A program made the position numbers and the translations under genes. Positions 45,447 through 54,919 of a DNA stretch of 64,000 nucleotides are shown piece after piece. The notes beneath the pieces are model-generated. The model did no database searches. It saw only the letters and a program-made list of their open reading frames with translations, and had not been told where the DNA came from. Numbering within the stretch: position 1 is the stretch's first letter; every line of letters starts with the position of its first letter. This stretch comes from Bermanella sp049115935 (GTDB lineage Bacteria; Pseudomonadota; Gammaproteobacteria; Pseudomonadales; Oceanobacteraceae), in the NCBI GenBank assembly GCA_049115935.1, contig JAGDZK010000076.1, positions 20,288 through 84,287 of the forward strand, written 5' to 3'.

Positions 45447-47111
45447 ATGAGTCCAGGCGATGATCTACTTTTTGGTGATGAAGTCGAAAGTAGTTCTAAA
45501 CACCCCACTGATGAATCACGTAATAACGTCCATCAGTATCAAATCTTAGTGGTAGACGATGATGAGTATGTTCATCAACTGACCAAAATGGTTTTACGTG
45601 GTTTTAACTTTGATGGGCATCCGATTCAACTCGCCAGCGCCCTAAGCGCTAAAGAAGCAATTGATTACCTTGGCAAAAATGACAATGTTGCCGTTGCACT
45701 CGTTGATGTAGTCATGGAGACCGATGACGCAGGTTTACAACTGGTTAATCATATTCGTAATGTGTATAGCAACAACGAAATTCGCTTACTCATTCGCACA
45801 GGGCAACCAGGTGCCGCCCCTGAAGAATCGGTTTTCCAAGATTACGATATCAATGATTATCTAAGCAAAACCGATATTACCGCTCACAAATTACGCATGG
45901 CTTTATTGAATGCACTGCGCTCTTACCGTGATATTCGCCATGCAGCTGACCTTCAAAAGCAAATTATGATGGCAGAACAAGAAACTCGCACAGCCGCAGC
46001 CGCATCTGAAGCGAAATCTCAGTTTTTAGCACATATGAGTCATGAGATTCGCACCCCTCTTAACGGTATTATTGGTATCGCTGACATACTCTCACAAACA
46101 CAGCTCACAGAAGAGCAAACAAAATACGTCACGACCATTGAGAAATCGGGTGAAGCTCTGCTGAGTATTATCAATGACATTTTAGACTTCTCTAAAATTG
46201 AAGCTGGCAAACTCGAATTGGAACATATCGATTTTTCACTTAATGAAATTTGTGAATCATTGGGCAATATTTTCATCGCGCAACTAAAAGAGAAAAAGCT
46301 TAACTACACATTTAAAATAGACCCTAATATTCCAGAGTTTTTAAATGGTGACCCCTTAAGAATTAAACAAATATTATTAAACCTTGTTAGCAATAGTCTT
46401 AAATTTACGACTCAAGGGGGCATACATATAGACATCCATTGCCTTAATGCCAATGGAAGCATCCAATTAGAATTCAGAATCATTGATACTGGCATCGGTA
46501 TTCCCAAAGACAAGCTTAATTCATTATTTGAAGCCTTCACCCAAGTCGATTCGTCCACCACACGTAAATATGGTGGCACGGGCCTTGGACTACAAATTAC
46601 TAAACGTTTAATTGAGTTAATGGGCGGCAGTATACATGTGGAAAGTGAGCTCAATAAAGGTTCAACATTTATCTTCAGTATTGTTTTAAAACACGGTAGC
46701 GACTCCAACATGATTTCCCCTGATTTTAATTCAACAGCTGCAACTAACGTTGATAAAAAAATCCTAGTAGCAGAAGATAACCGAACAAACCAAATGGTTA
46801 TATCCGCTATGCTAAAGCGTCTTGGCTATGAATTTGATATTTGTAATAACGGTGAAGAAGCCATTCAAACATTACTGAATTCAACATACAGCCTAGTACT
46901 GATGGATTGCCAAATGCCAGTACTTGATGGTTTTGAAGCCACTCGCAGTATTCGTAAACAGGCATCTATTGCTGATACTCCGATCATTGCATTAACGGCA
47001 GGTGCCACCGATAAAGAAAAACAACAATGTTATGATGCAGGAATGAATGATTTTTTAAGTAAGCCTATTAAGCTTGGTTTATTGAAAGACACACTTTTGA
47101 AGTGGGCATAA
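45447..47111 (+). CDS. hybrid histidine kinase, REC-HisKA-HATPase-REC
   Basis: A 554-residue cytoplasmic kinase without membrane or PAS sensor. The N-terminal receiver (ILVVDDDEYVHQL, Asp in VALVDVVMET) leads through a helix to the HisKA motif HMSHEIRTPLNGIIG. The ATPase domain has NLVSNSLKFT, DTGIGIP and GGTGLGLQI. The C-terminal receiver has ILVAEDNRTNQMV and LVLMDCQMPVLDG. Input probably comes through phosphorylation of the first receiver by another kinase. TAGGGAGA upstream supports ATG 45447. A terminator follows directly. Confidence 0.96.
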   Translation: MSPGDDLLFGDEVESSSKHPTDESRNNVHQYQILVVDDDEYVHQLTKMVLRGFNFDGHPIQLASALSAKEAIDYLGKNDNVAVALVDVVMETDDAGLQLVNHIRNVYSNNEIRLLIRTGQPGAAPEESVFQDYDINDYLSKTDITAHKLRMALLNALRSYRDIRHAADLQKQIMMAEQETRTAAAASEAKSQFLAHMSHEIRTPLNGIIGIADILSQTQLTEEQTKYVTTIEKSGEALLSIINDILDFSKIEAGKLELEHIDFSLNEICESLGNIFIAQLKEKKLNYTFKIDPNIPEFLNGDPLRIKQILLNLVSNSLKFTTQGGIHIDIHCLNANGSIQLEFRIIDTGIGIPKDKLNSLFEAFTQVDSSTTRKYGGTGLGLQITKRLIELMGGSIHVESELNKGSTFIFSIVLKHGSDSNMISPDFNSTAATNVDKKILVAEDNRTNQMVISAMLKRLGYEFDICNNGEEAIQTLLNSTYSLVLMDCQMPVLDGFEATRSIRKQASIADTPIIALTAGATDKEKQQCYDAGMNDFLSKPIKLGLLKDTLLKWA

Positions 47112-47140
47112 AAAAAGCCAGTCAATGACTGGCTTTTTAA
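47111..47140. terminator. bidirectional rho-independent terminator
   Basis: GCCAGTCA/TGACTGGC arms (47117-47133) are flanked by an A6 run before and a T5 run after. It lies between the hybrid kinase (+) and the convergent chalcone-isomerase-like gene (-). Confidence 0.9.
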
Positions 47141-47170
47141 AAGCAGTTTTTTAACCACGTTTAGGTGCAA

Positions 47171-47731
47171 TTAAATACTACCTAATAGGCCTTCTTTTAA
47201 ATCGTCCTGCACAGCATCTTCAGATAACCAGATACCAAATAATGCTTTTTTAAACTCTAAGCCTTCAACGGTTGTTTTAAGTGTGTCATTTTTAAACACC
47301 TTAACCCCTACTGCTGGCTCATAAACAAAATCAAAAACATCATTTTCAACAATGGCATCACTAAAAATTGCAATAAATGCATCAATCGTTGCTTGAATTG
47401 GGGCCGTGTTGCCTCCCGTCGACTTTTCAAAGCCTTCACGAGTTGCAGATTCCATTTTTTCAGACGTTAATAAACCTGATGTAATGTGTAATCTCAAAGC
47501 CATTGGCTTATCTTGGTCTATTACTGATTTTGCTTCTTTATTCGCCTCAGTCAAATACAGGCCAGCTGCATAAATATCCATAAAGAATTTTGATCGAATT
47601 CCGACACCATTAAGGGCTAAGGATTGATCTTGGGCCGTGAAACTATCCGGCAAGTTTACACCAGCCACTTCTTTTGCATAAGAAGCCATGCTGAAAATGG
47701 TCATTAAAAATATACTTAGGAGAGTTCTCAT
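47171..47731 (-). CDS. periplasmic chalcone-isomerase-like protein
   Basis: A 186-residue protein with a signal peptide (LLSIFLMTIFSMASYA, cleaved before KEVAG). LNGVGIRSKFFMDIYAAGLYL is the hallmark of the bacterial chalcone_isomerase-like family, followed by PMALRLHITSG and the end ALFGIWLSEDAVQDDLKEGL. The role in bacteria is not established; a lipid-binding or non-enzymatic periplasmic role is assumed. It is a single gene. Confidence 0.9.
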   Translation of the reverse strand: MRTLLSIFLMTIFSMASYAKEVAGVNLPDSFTAQDQSLALNGVGIRSKFFMDIYAAGLYLTEANKEAKSVIDQDKPMALRLHITSGLLTSEKMESATREGFEKSTGGNTAPIQATIDAFIAIFSDAIVENDVFDFVYEPAVGVKVFKNDTLKTTVEGLEFKKALFGIWLSEDAVQDDLKEGLLGSI

Positions 47732-48038
47732 TGTTTGCTCACTTTTTATTATTGTTTCCCGTTAGCCTTATGCTAAAAGGGGCTTATTTATAACGAAGAA
47801 CATAGCTACAACGCAAGGACACTAAGGTGAATCCCTTTGATTTCTATAGAAATATTCATCTTTGCTATCCATTTTTCTAAAACTTGGTTCTTAGGTACAA
47901 GATTTTGCCTATATTTTAAACTGATAAGCCTAAAAAACACCTTCCTTAGACTGATAGATTATGAGAGCTAAATATCTCTGGTGACCATAGAGCTTAGCTT
48001 CTACATTGAAAACTCGTGGTCAATTTAGGGGATACGAG
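47732..48038. other. 307-bp intergenic region
   Basis: It must carry the divergent promoters of the chalcone-isomerase-like gene and the 48039 gene. I see no clear operator, repeat or RNA gene in it. Confidence 0.5.
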
Positions 48039-48326
48039 ATGCAAAATATCAACCCAATGGTCAGTACAATTGTTCAACAAATAATGGTCTCTGAAAACGA
48101 TGTAGCCGCTTGGCGCAGAGAGTTGATTCGCAACCATATTTTTAATGCTCAAGAAGCAAAAGATTTATCTGAACGTGAAATTTCACTTATTCACCACGCG
48201 TTACTCACTCAACGCCTAAGTCAACTTAATAGTGATGAGCTACTTAAGGAAGCCAAAAAGCAAAAGCTGGAATATCACGTCAACCTAGAAGGGGATCAAT
48301 TCCAAATGGGCGCTGTTTCCTACTAG
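48039..48326 (+). CDS. hypothetical small helical protein
   Basis: 95 residues from ATG 48039, preferred over the longer frame from 48006 because AGGGGATA lies just upstream. Mostly predicted helix, amphipathic (VAAWRRELIRNHIFNAQEAKD, LLKEAKKQKLEYHV). No signal peptide, membrane segment or known family. It converges on the TPR gene. Confidence 0.65.
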   Translation: MQNINPMVSTIVQQIMVSENDVAAWRRELIRNHIFNAQEAKDLSEREISLIHHALLTQRLSQLNSDELLKEAKKQKLEYHVNLEGDQFQMGAVSY

Positions 48327-48360
48327 TACCCTCTTTTGATAGGCAAAGGTACGCCTTTGC

Positions 48361-48840
48361 CTAAACCATAAATACATCTTCAACATAGTCCACATAACTC
48401 TTGCGTAATACGCGCACACTTTCTTCGTGAATATTTCCGGCAAGCTGGTCTTTATTCATGGACAACAAGAAGTACTTCAATTGATTTAAAGTGGTTTTAA
48501 GCTCATAAACCGCATTATCCATAATGCGAGCTGACCGTTTAGGCATGCTAATCAAGCTTAATAATCGAAAGTGCGCATGACTATAGTAGTACTCAGCTTC
48601 TTTATTCTTACCTTGTTGGTTCAAAGCATGAGCCGTGTTATGACAAGACAAAACAAATAAATGCATAACCTTACTCATCTCTTTTTGATCTTTATCTAGC
48701 CAAGGTTCAATGATTTCAACACTCTTGGAAAATACCTTGCTAGCCTGTTTATATTGCTGTTGATGATAAAAACTATCCGCTAAGAGCGTATAAGATTCCC
48801 AATTATTCATAACTTCCTGTATATTTTGCGGGACTTTCAT
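48361..48840 (-). CDS. TPR-like protein, probably iron-regulated
   Basis: A 159-residue helical protein with TPR-like repeats (YTLLADSFYHQQQYKQASKVF; then CHNTAHALNQQGKNKEAEYYY). It has no signal peptide, so it is cytoplasmic and likely a protein-binding adaptor. AGGAAGAG before ATG 48840 supports the start. It shares a divergent promoter region with the SirB-like gene, and that region holds a Fur-box-like palindrome 24 bp upstream of its start. The function is unknown. Confidence 0.75.
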   Translation of the reverse strand: MKVPQNIQEVMNNWESYTLLADSFYHQQQYKQASKVFSKSVEIIEPWLDKDQKEMSKVMHLFVLSCHNTAHALNQQGKNKEAEYYYSHAHFRLLSLISMPKRSARIMDNAVYELKTTLNQLKYFLLSMNKDQLAGNIHEESVRVLRKSYVDYVEDVFMV

Positions 48841-48863
48841 ATGACACTCTTCCTAGATTTTTG

Positions 48864-48882
48864 AATGATAATCATTATCATT
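48864..48882. promoter_or_regulatory. Fur-box-like palindrome
   Basis: AATGATAATCATTATCATT is a perfect 9-1-9 palindrome. It matches the repeated GATAAT/ATTATC units of the Fur consensus, with only edge differences. It sits between the TPR gene (-) and the SirB-like gene (+), so one site could repress both under iron-rich conditions. Confidence 0.75.
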
Positions 48883-48944
48883 TAAATATCGAAAGGGGTA
48901 TTTGTCAAGCTCTAAGAGCGCTTAATATTTATTTAGGATTCAAC

Positions 48945-49343
48945 ATGGCTTTAGAATCTCTCTATGTCCCTTTAAAGCATACTCACCTTTTACTCGTTAG
49001 CATTAGCATTGTGTATTTCACGATCAGGGCAATTTCTAAACTGCTAAAAAAACAATGGCAAGATAAGCTGGGGGTGAGAATCAGTGCATATACAATAGAT
49101 TCGCTTCTGCTTATAACAGGTGTTCTATTAATGTTCGCCACATCACAATACCCAATTGCTCAATCATGGCTAACCGTTAAATTAATTATTCTTGTGGGCT
49201 ATATATTTTTTGGTATTAAAGCGATGAAAAGCACCACACAGGTTATTCAAAGTGGCTATATTGCAGCCGCCATCGCGTGTGTTTTATTAATGGTGACTAT
49301 TGCTCGCACTCACCATCCACTAGGCCTTTTCAGCTTAATGTAA
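48945..49343 (+). CDS. SirB2-family membrane protein
   Basis: About 132 residues from ATG 48945. The frame can be extended to 48861, but that would translate the Fur box, and AGGA lies seven bases before ATG 48945. Four membrane helices: HTHLLLVSISIVYFTI, LLLITGVLLMFAT, VKLIILVGYIFFGI and YIAAAIACVLLMVTIA, the layout of the SirB family. The biochemical role is unknown. A divergent Fur-like site suggests iron control. A terminator follows. Confidence 0.8.
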   Translation: MALESLYVPLKHTHLLLVSISIVYFTIRAISKLLKKQWQDKLGVRISAYTIDSLLLITGVLLMFATSQYPIAQSWLTVKLIILVGYIFFGIKAMKSTTQVIQSGYIAAAIACVLLMVTIARTHHPLGLFSLM

Positions 49344-49370
49344 TCATATTTACATGCATCAATAAAAAGC

Positions 49371-49400
49371 CCTTTATACCTTCGTATAAAGGTTTTTTTT
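49371..49400 (+). terminator. rho-independent terminator after the SirB-like gene
   Basis: Stem CCTTTATAC/GTATAAAGG with loop CTTC, then T8. On the other strand AAAAAG precedes, so it may also serve the convergent GGDEF/EAL gene. Confidence 0.9.
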
Positions 49401-49419
49401 ATTTTTAGTTCTAAAGAAA

Positions 49420-52194
49420 CTATTCAGCTTTACCCCAAGATGCCTGTAGCTCTTCAAATTCTTCGGGCAAAACAGGCTTACTCACATAATAACCTTGAGC
49501 CATATTGCACTGCATCAATGTTAAGCGTTCAATCGTTTCTAAGTCTTCAGCGCCTTCGGCCACAACCGTTAATGACAAATTATGAGCAAGATTAATAATG
49601 GAGTGAACAATGATTTCATCCTGAGCATTTGCACACATATTACGCACAAACATAATATCTATTTTTAAAGTATTAATTGGTAATTGGCGTAAATATATAA
49701 ACGATGAGTAGCCTGTACCAAAATCATCAACCGATATTCCCACCCCCATATCACTGATAATCTTCAAGGTATTTAAGGCCCGTTCAGGATCAACCATTAA
49801 TGCACTTTCGGTTATCTCAATCTCCAACAAATGTGCAGGCACGTTATATTCATCTAATTTTTGCTGAATAAATCCAGGCAAGTCATCATTTAATAAATTT
49901 CGAGTGGACACATTCACGGATGTTTTTATGTATAAGCCGCTCGCGATCCATTTTTTTACTTGAATTAAAGCTTGTTCAACAACCCAATGGGTCATCACAA
50001 TTATGACATCGCTCATTTCAGCTAATGGAATAAATTCAGCTGGGCTAATTAAACCTAATTCTTTATGTTGCCAGCGTATCAGTGCTTCTGCTGCGTGAAT
50101 CTCATTACTGTCTAAGTTGAGTTTTGGTTGATACACCAAAAAAAACTCGTTATCGCGTAGCCCTTTATTCATATCCGCCATTAAGGCTAAGCGCCTTGGG
50201 CTACTTTCATCCATTTCACTTCGATAATACAGTACTCGTGACGGCTCTTTTTTTGCTTTATACATAGCAACATCGGCACAGCGCATTAATGTACTGGCTT
50301 CTTTGCCATTATCAGGATAAAAAGCCAAACCTATACTGCATCCAATTTCAACATTGAGCTGCCCAAGGTCAAAAGGCTCACGTAATTTTCTAACAATATC
50401 AAATGCTATGTTATTCACTTCTTCAGCACTTTTTATGGCGGGAATGACAACCGCAAATTCATCGCCACCCAGGCGCGCAAAAAATGCGCGATTCTCACTG
50501 ATAATACCTCGTAACCTTGGTTCAATTTTCTTAAGTAACACATCACCATAATGGTGACCTAATGCATCATTAATCTCTTTAAATCGATCAAGGTCAATGA
50601 GCATTAAAGCAGCCTTAAATCCAAACTGATTTGCTTGCTCAATCTTTTCATCAAGATACTCTCTTAAAGCAATTCGATTAGCTAAACCCGTTAATTGATC
50701 ATGCCGATTTTGATGTTCAAGACTCTGTATATGATGTTTACTATCGGTTATGTCTCGTAATATAAGCCACACGCGGTGCAATCGCCTTTCTTCTACATCC
50801 GCCATTACAGTGCAACTGAGCCAGCGTATATCTGCGCTTGAGTTCTCATGTGCAACTTCAATCACTTCACTAGCGTAGCCACTTTCAAGCACATAATGCA
50901 TTAAGTGCTTTAAGCTTTTAATGCCCAAGAATTCTGATGTGGTGGGCTCGGATGTGAACCCAAATAAAGACATAAATGCTGGATTCACTTCTTTTAAGTT
51001 TGCATTCTTCTTAATATTTGACCATTGTTCTTTTACGCTATCATCTACATATATAGAAGGCTGAATAATAATATCCGCAATGGCTTCGTTACTGCTTTCA
51101 ATAAAAGCCCTGTAGCGATTACTGCTTTGTTCAATACGTCGTTTGTCTTGTCTATGGGTTAACTCTGAACGCACTCGAATACTAAATATTGATAAGAAAT
51201 CCAACAGCAAATCGCTTACACGATCTTCACTAATTTTCAGCACTAATATAACGCCCAGGGGTGCATTTAGCTCATCTCTTAAAATAATACCGCCGTAATA
51301 ACGCGAAGATGAATTCAATACAAAGTTTGGAACACTTAATTTGTTAACGGTATCAACATCAAACCAACTCCATTCATTTATATGAAATTTATCTTCATGT
51401 AATTTCAAGTCTGTATAGATAAACCCATCATTCTCACCTTGATGGGTTATATATTGATAACAATCAGAGTCCGCATTATATTCACCAACATACAAAATTG
51501 AGGTCGGCAAAAGTTCATGTATCAACTCTAAAATGCTCTTCATTGTGGATTTATTTTGGGAGTTAAGATCTTTTGCGACTTTTTGAATAAAGCTCCCTTG
51601 AAACCTTACAGACGTAATATCCGTTGCAATAAACGCTTGCCCTTGCGTGTTCTCCAACGAAAACTTATTAACCCAATACACAAACCGTTCACCGCTGTCA
51701 CTTTGCAACCACAAATCCTGCTGATTCAGTTCAACATTTACAAAAGGGTTCTCGGTATGAAACCTTGTTTGTAAGGATTTAAATGCATGATTGCGATAAA
51801 GCAGTTGCCCTTCTTGTTCTATATAAATAGCCGCAGACATGTTGTCATATACTTGCTTTAGCCATTGCTCTCTTTGATCGGTTTTTTGATAAGTTTTTTC
51901 ACGAAGAACCATGAGCCAAAGGCCCCAACCAATGGCACAGAAAATCAACAACCAAGCCACAGAAAATGCATACTCGGCTATCTCTATAAATAAGCGCGTA
52001 TTATTCAAATGGCCAAACAACTGAATCACTTGAATCACAAATAATATGGAAAGTGCTGCTAATATCACCAATGCAACAGGCCTACCAAGCAACGACACCA
52101 CATTTCTCAAACCAATGATGACACTCACCGCAAGCAGCACTAATAAAACAAGCCTAGAAATCAATAAATATTCGAACCAAGACACAGCTACCAC
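49420..52194 (-). CDS. membrane GGDEF/EAL protein with PAS domains
   Basis: A 924-residue c-di-GMP enzyme. Three N-terminal hydrophobic helices (VLLVLLAVSVIIGL, VALVILAALSILFVIQVI, VAWLLIFCAIGWGLWLMV) are followed by PAS-like regions near 110-200 and 370-490, with a GAF-like part between them. The GGDEF domain has RLGGDEFAVV (intact site) near residue 585. The EAL domain begins AEALIRWQH and contains EIEITESAL, DDFGTGYSS and KIDIMFV, so both activities may be present. The net direction, synthesis or breakdown, cannot be predicted. The gene is monocistronic. Confidence 0.95.
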   Translation of the reverse strand: MVAVSWFEYLLISRLVLLVLLAVSVIIGLRNVVSLLGRPVALVILAALSILFVIQVIQLFGHLNNTRLFIEIAEYAFSVAWLLIFCAIGWGLWLMVLREKTYQKTDQREQWLKQVYDNMSAAIYIEQEGQLLYRNHAFKSLQTRFHTENPFVNVELNQQDLWLQSDSGERFVYWVNKFSLENTQGQAFIATDITSVRFQGSFIQKVAKDLNSQNKSTMKSILELIHELLPTSILYVGEYNADSDCYQYITHQGENDGFIYTDLKLHEDKFHINEWSWFDVDTVNKLSVPNFVLNSSSRYYGGIILRDELNAPLGVILVLKISEDRVSDLLLDFLSIFSIRVRSELTHRQDKRRIEQSSNRYRAFIESSNEAIADIIIQPSIYVDDSVKEQWSNIKKNANLKEVNPAFMSLFGFTSEPTTSEFLGIKSLKHLMHYVLESGYASEVIEVAHENSSADIRWLSCTVMADVEERRLHRVWLILRDITDSKHHIQSLEHQNRHDQLTGLANRIALREYLDEKIEQANQFGFKAALMLIDLDRFKEINDALGHHYGDVLLKKIEPRLRGIISENRAFFARLGGDEFAVVIPAIKSAEEVNNIAFDIVRKLREPFDLGQLNVEIGCSIGLAFYPDNGKEASTLMRCADVAMYKAKKEPSRVLYYRSEMDESSPRRLALMADMNKGLRDNEFFLVYQPKLNLDSNEIHAAEALIRWQHKELGLISPAEFIPLAEMSDVIIVMTHWVVEQALIQVKKWIASGLYIKTSVNVSTRNLLNDDLPGFIQQKLDEYNVPAHLLEIEITESALMVDPERALNTLKIISDMGVGISVDDFGTGYSSFIYLRQLPINTLKIDIMFVRNMCANAQDEIIVHSIINLAHNLSLTVVAEGAEDLETIERLTLMQCNMAQGYYVSKPVLPEEFEELQASWGKAE

Positions 52195-52310
52195 CTAAAA
52201 CCTCTATCACTTAGGTATAGCCAATACTGCCCCTACTAGCCATTTTTGAATCATTGACAGCCTGATTTGTTAGCCCTAGTGTGTACCCATAAAATGAACG
52301 TGAGAAATCC

Positions 52311-52712
52311 ATGCCTTTACTTCCCATTACAGCCCTATATAGCGCGCTGACAGGCTTTTTTCTGTTATATCTTGCTTATGGTGTGGTTCAACATCGTCAA
52401 CGCCATAAGTCTGGCCTAGGGCACTCTCAGCCGGATATCCTGATTTCAGGTCGCATTCATGCAAATGCTGCTGAATACATCCCCATAACCCTTATCCTTT
52501 TGAGTCTTGCTGAACTTAATGGAGCTCCAAACATGCTATTACATGGGATAGGTGTTTGGTTTCTTATTTCTCGTATTCTCCACGCTTGGGGGTTTAAAAA
52601 AAGTAAGGGAGGGGCACACTTCGCTCGTTATTGGGGGGTGGTGATTACGTTTATGTGCATTATATTATTGGGGTTAACCAATATCGTACTAAGCTGGCGC
52701 TATCTTATTTAA
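52311..52712 (+). CDS. MAPEG-family membrane protein
   Basis: A 133-residue protein with four membrane helices. SGRIHANAAEYIPITLILLS, containing the conserved N-x-x-E-Y region, and ISRILHAWGF identify the MAPEG family (bacterial YecN-like branch, glutathione-linked). The biochemical activity of bacterial members is uncertain. GTGAGA upstream gives a modest ribosome site. Confidence 0.92.
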   Translation: MPLLPITALYSALTGFFLLYLAYGVVQHRQRHKSGLGHSQPDILISGRIHANAAEYIPITLILLSLAELNGAPNMLLHGIGVWFLISRILHAWGFKKSKGGAHFARYWGVVITFMCIILLGLTNIVLSWRYLI

Positions 52713-52788
52713 CCCGCCGGTATGACCCTTTTTTTAATGGGTGTTTGCTTTACAATGTGTGCCTCACAATAAGTATAAGTAGTCATCC

Positions 52789-54114
52789 ATGAGCAAAATT
52801 ATTGAAAGCCTGTTTTATTCCAAAGTTGGCCAGAGTCTTCTAGGCGCAATGGGTGTTAAACCACCGATTGAACTGCAACGCTACCAAGGCGGCACTCCGT
52901 GGATAATGGGTAACGTTTTACTGGCAAGTCCCCCAAGCACTGAGTTGTCTAGCGTATTAGAGCAAATAAATACGCCTTTTGAAGTATTCAAAGAAGATCA
53001 AGAAGCTCGTCATAATTCCGTTTTGTTTGATGCAACGGCCCTTAAAACTACGAATGACTTATCCCAACTTAAAGCGTTTTTTTCCAAGATCAGTAAACGG
53101 CTCAATACTTCATCTCACATAGTGATACTTGGTCTTAACCCTGCAGATTGCAGCGATATTCAGCAGGCTAGTGTCATGGAGGCATTAAACGGCTTCACTC
53201 GCTCTTTGGGTAAAGAATTTGGTCGTAAAGCCGTTATGGTTAATGTGGTTTACTGCCAAGCGGTTAACAGCTCAATTACCACCCCTATAAACTTCTTGTT
53301 AAGCCATCGCGGCGCATACATCAGTGGCCAGCCACTTTATGTCAATAACAAGACAACTGCCCATATCACCCAAAAGTGGGAAAAACCGCTTGCAGGGAAA
53401 TTAGCCCTTGTCACTGGTGCTGCACAAGGCATTGGCGCTTCTATAGCCAAAACCTTATCTCAAGACGGCGCTACTGTAATTGGCTTGGATATTCCGCCGG
53501 CTAAAGATGCGCTTGAAGCCACATTAACCCCACTTAATGGTATCGCGGTTGCGGCTGATATTACGTCACCAGAAGCAGTTGAAAGTATTATCAGTGCACT
53601 AGCTGGCAAGACTCTCGATATTGTTGTGCACAATGCTGGAGTAACGCGGGATAAAACACTGGCACGTATGCCTGATCATTTTTGGGACATGGCCATTAAC
53701 ATCAACCTCGCGGCCCCCATGTCGATTACCAGTGCGCTTGATCAACAAAATCATTTAAGTGATGCCGCTCGGATTATTTGTATTAGCTCAATCAGTGGTA
53801 TTGCCGGTAATGTTGGGCAAACTAACTACAGTGCCTCTAAATCCGGTGTGGCTGGTTATGTTCGTCAGCAAGCAAAATTATGGGCCAATTCCAATAAAAC
53901 CATCAATGCTATTGCGCCTGGTTTTATCGAAACTCAAATGACAGAGCAAATCCCTTTCATGACACGTGAATTAGGGCGCCGTATGAATTCCTTGTCGCAA
54001 GGTGGTAAACCTGAAGATGTGGCCCAAGGTGTAACGTTGTTTGCACAACCGGGTAGCGATGGACTAAATGGGCAAGTACTGCGTGTCTGTGGTCAATCGT
54101 TAATTGGAGCCTAA
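52789..54114 (+). CDS. long FabG-type 3-oxoacyl reductase (HMwFabG)
   Basis: A 441-residue two-part SDR. The N-terminal part (about 1-195) is a degenerate Rossmann-like domain without a working Tyr-Lys pair. The C-terminal part has ALVTGAAQGIGASIAKTL at about 206, HNAGVTRDKTLARM, the Ser in SSISGIAGN and YSASKSG. This matches the FabG4/PRK08261 high-molecular-weight reductases that reduce 3-oxoacyl-CoA or -ACP with NAD(P)H. A MaoC hydratase often follows such genes, but here none does. Transcribed toward the convergent 54124 gene. Confidence 0.94.
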   Translation: MSKIIESLFYSKVGQSLLGAMGVKPPIELQRYQGGTPWIMGNVLLASPPSTELSSVLEQINTPFEVFKEDQEARHNSVLFDATALKTTNDLSQLKAFFSKISKRLNTSSHIVILGLNPADCSDIQQASVMEALNGFTRSLGKEFGRKAVMVNVVYCQAVNSSITTPINFLLSHRGAYISGQPLYVNNKTTAHITQKWEKPLAGKLALVTGAAQGIGASIAKTLSQDGATVIGLDIPPAKDALEATLTPLNGIAVAADITSPEAVESIISALAGKTLDIVVHNAGVTRDKTLARMPDHFWDMAININLAAPMSITSALDQQNHLSDAARIICISSISGIAGNVGQTNYSASKSGVAGYVRQQAKLWANSNKTINAIAPGFIETQMTEQIPFMTRELGRRMNSLSQGGKPEDVAQGVTLFAQPGSDGLNGQVLRVCGQSLIGA

Positions 54115-54123
54115 AGGCCCCAA

Positions 54124-54774
54124 TTAGAACAAGGATTGAGGGGACTTCTGCCCTTCTCTTCCTTGCCAAAGCTGCCACTCATCGGATATTAATATCAGCT
54201 GAAGTCGTTTTTCGAAGGGTCGTTTATGGCTTTCTAAGGCGCGACGTAATAAGCGATTCTCACGCTGCTTAATATCCACTTTGGCCACCCAGTCTGGCAT
54301 GTCATTTACATGCCACGACAGGTATACCTCACAAAAAAACTCACCCGATATGTCACTCACTTGGCTCACAGAAAAAATCTCCTGCACACTGGGGCGACCA
54401 TAAAAAATGCCTTTTTCACCAATCAAAGGGCTATCTTGGTTATAGCTGTACTTAAAGCCACCCACACTGACTTCCCTTAGTTCGCCATACATGATTTTTT
54501 CCGCTAGAAAACGGGTTTTCTCTTTCGTGATTAAACCAAGTTTCACCCAGGGTTCGATCTGTTTAATCAACGATTTATGGGTCCGCTCAACCTCAATCGG
54601 TAAGTCAAAAGGCTTGTGAAATAGCAGCTTTTGCCCCAACTGGGTATCAAATATTTTTACGATATCGGTATTGCTTGGCTGGGTAGGTACTAAGCTAAAC
54701 GCAACAGCACCTTGTATAAAGCAAAGCATAATTAAAAGTTTAGACACCCAAGACTGCATTGCTCTATAAAGCAT
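54124..54774 (-). CDS. secreted or membrane-anchored protein, unknown
   Basis: About 216 residues from ATG 54774, chosen since GGGG lies six bases upstream and a signal sequence follows (WVSKLLIMLCFIQGAVAFS); the longer frame to 54867 reads through unrelated sequence. The mature part includes FDTQLGQKLLFHKPFDL and a C-terminal KRLQLILISDEWQLWQG. No known family was recognised. It converges on the FabG-type gene and is divergent from olsB. Confidence 0.65.
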   Translation of the reverse strand: MLYRAMQSWVSKLLIMLCFIQGAVAFSLVPTQPSNTDIVKIFDTQLGQKLLFHKPFDLPIEVERTHKSLIKQIEPWVKLGLITKEKTRFLAEKIMYGELREVSVGGFKYSYNQDSPLIGEKGIFYGRPSVQEIFSVSQVSDISGEFFCEVYLSWHVNDMPDWVAKVDIKQRENRLLRRALESHKRPFEKRLQLILISDEWQLWQGREGQKSPQSLF

Positions 54775-54919
54775 ATCCATCCCCTTTTCTGCGACTATCG
54801 AGCTATCAATAAAGACTAGCTCAAATCTATCATTTTGGTCGTCATCAAACCGTAAAGTCATTGTCACCTAATTGTCATTTGATCACCTTAACGTTGACTA
54901 AACACGTAAGGAGAGCCCC

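Noticed and set aside
48861..48944. N-terminal extension of the SirB-like protein from TTG 48861
   Set aside because: It would translate the Fur-like palindrome; ATG 48945 has a ribosome site and begins at the family's membrane region.
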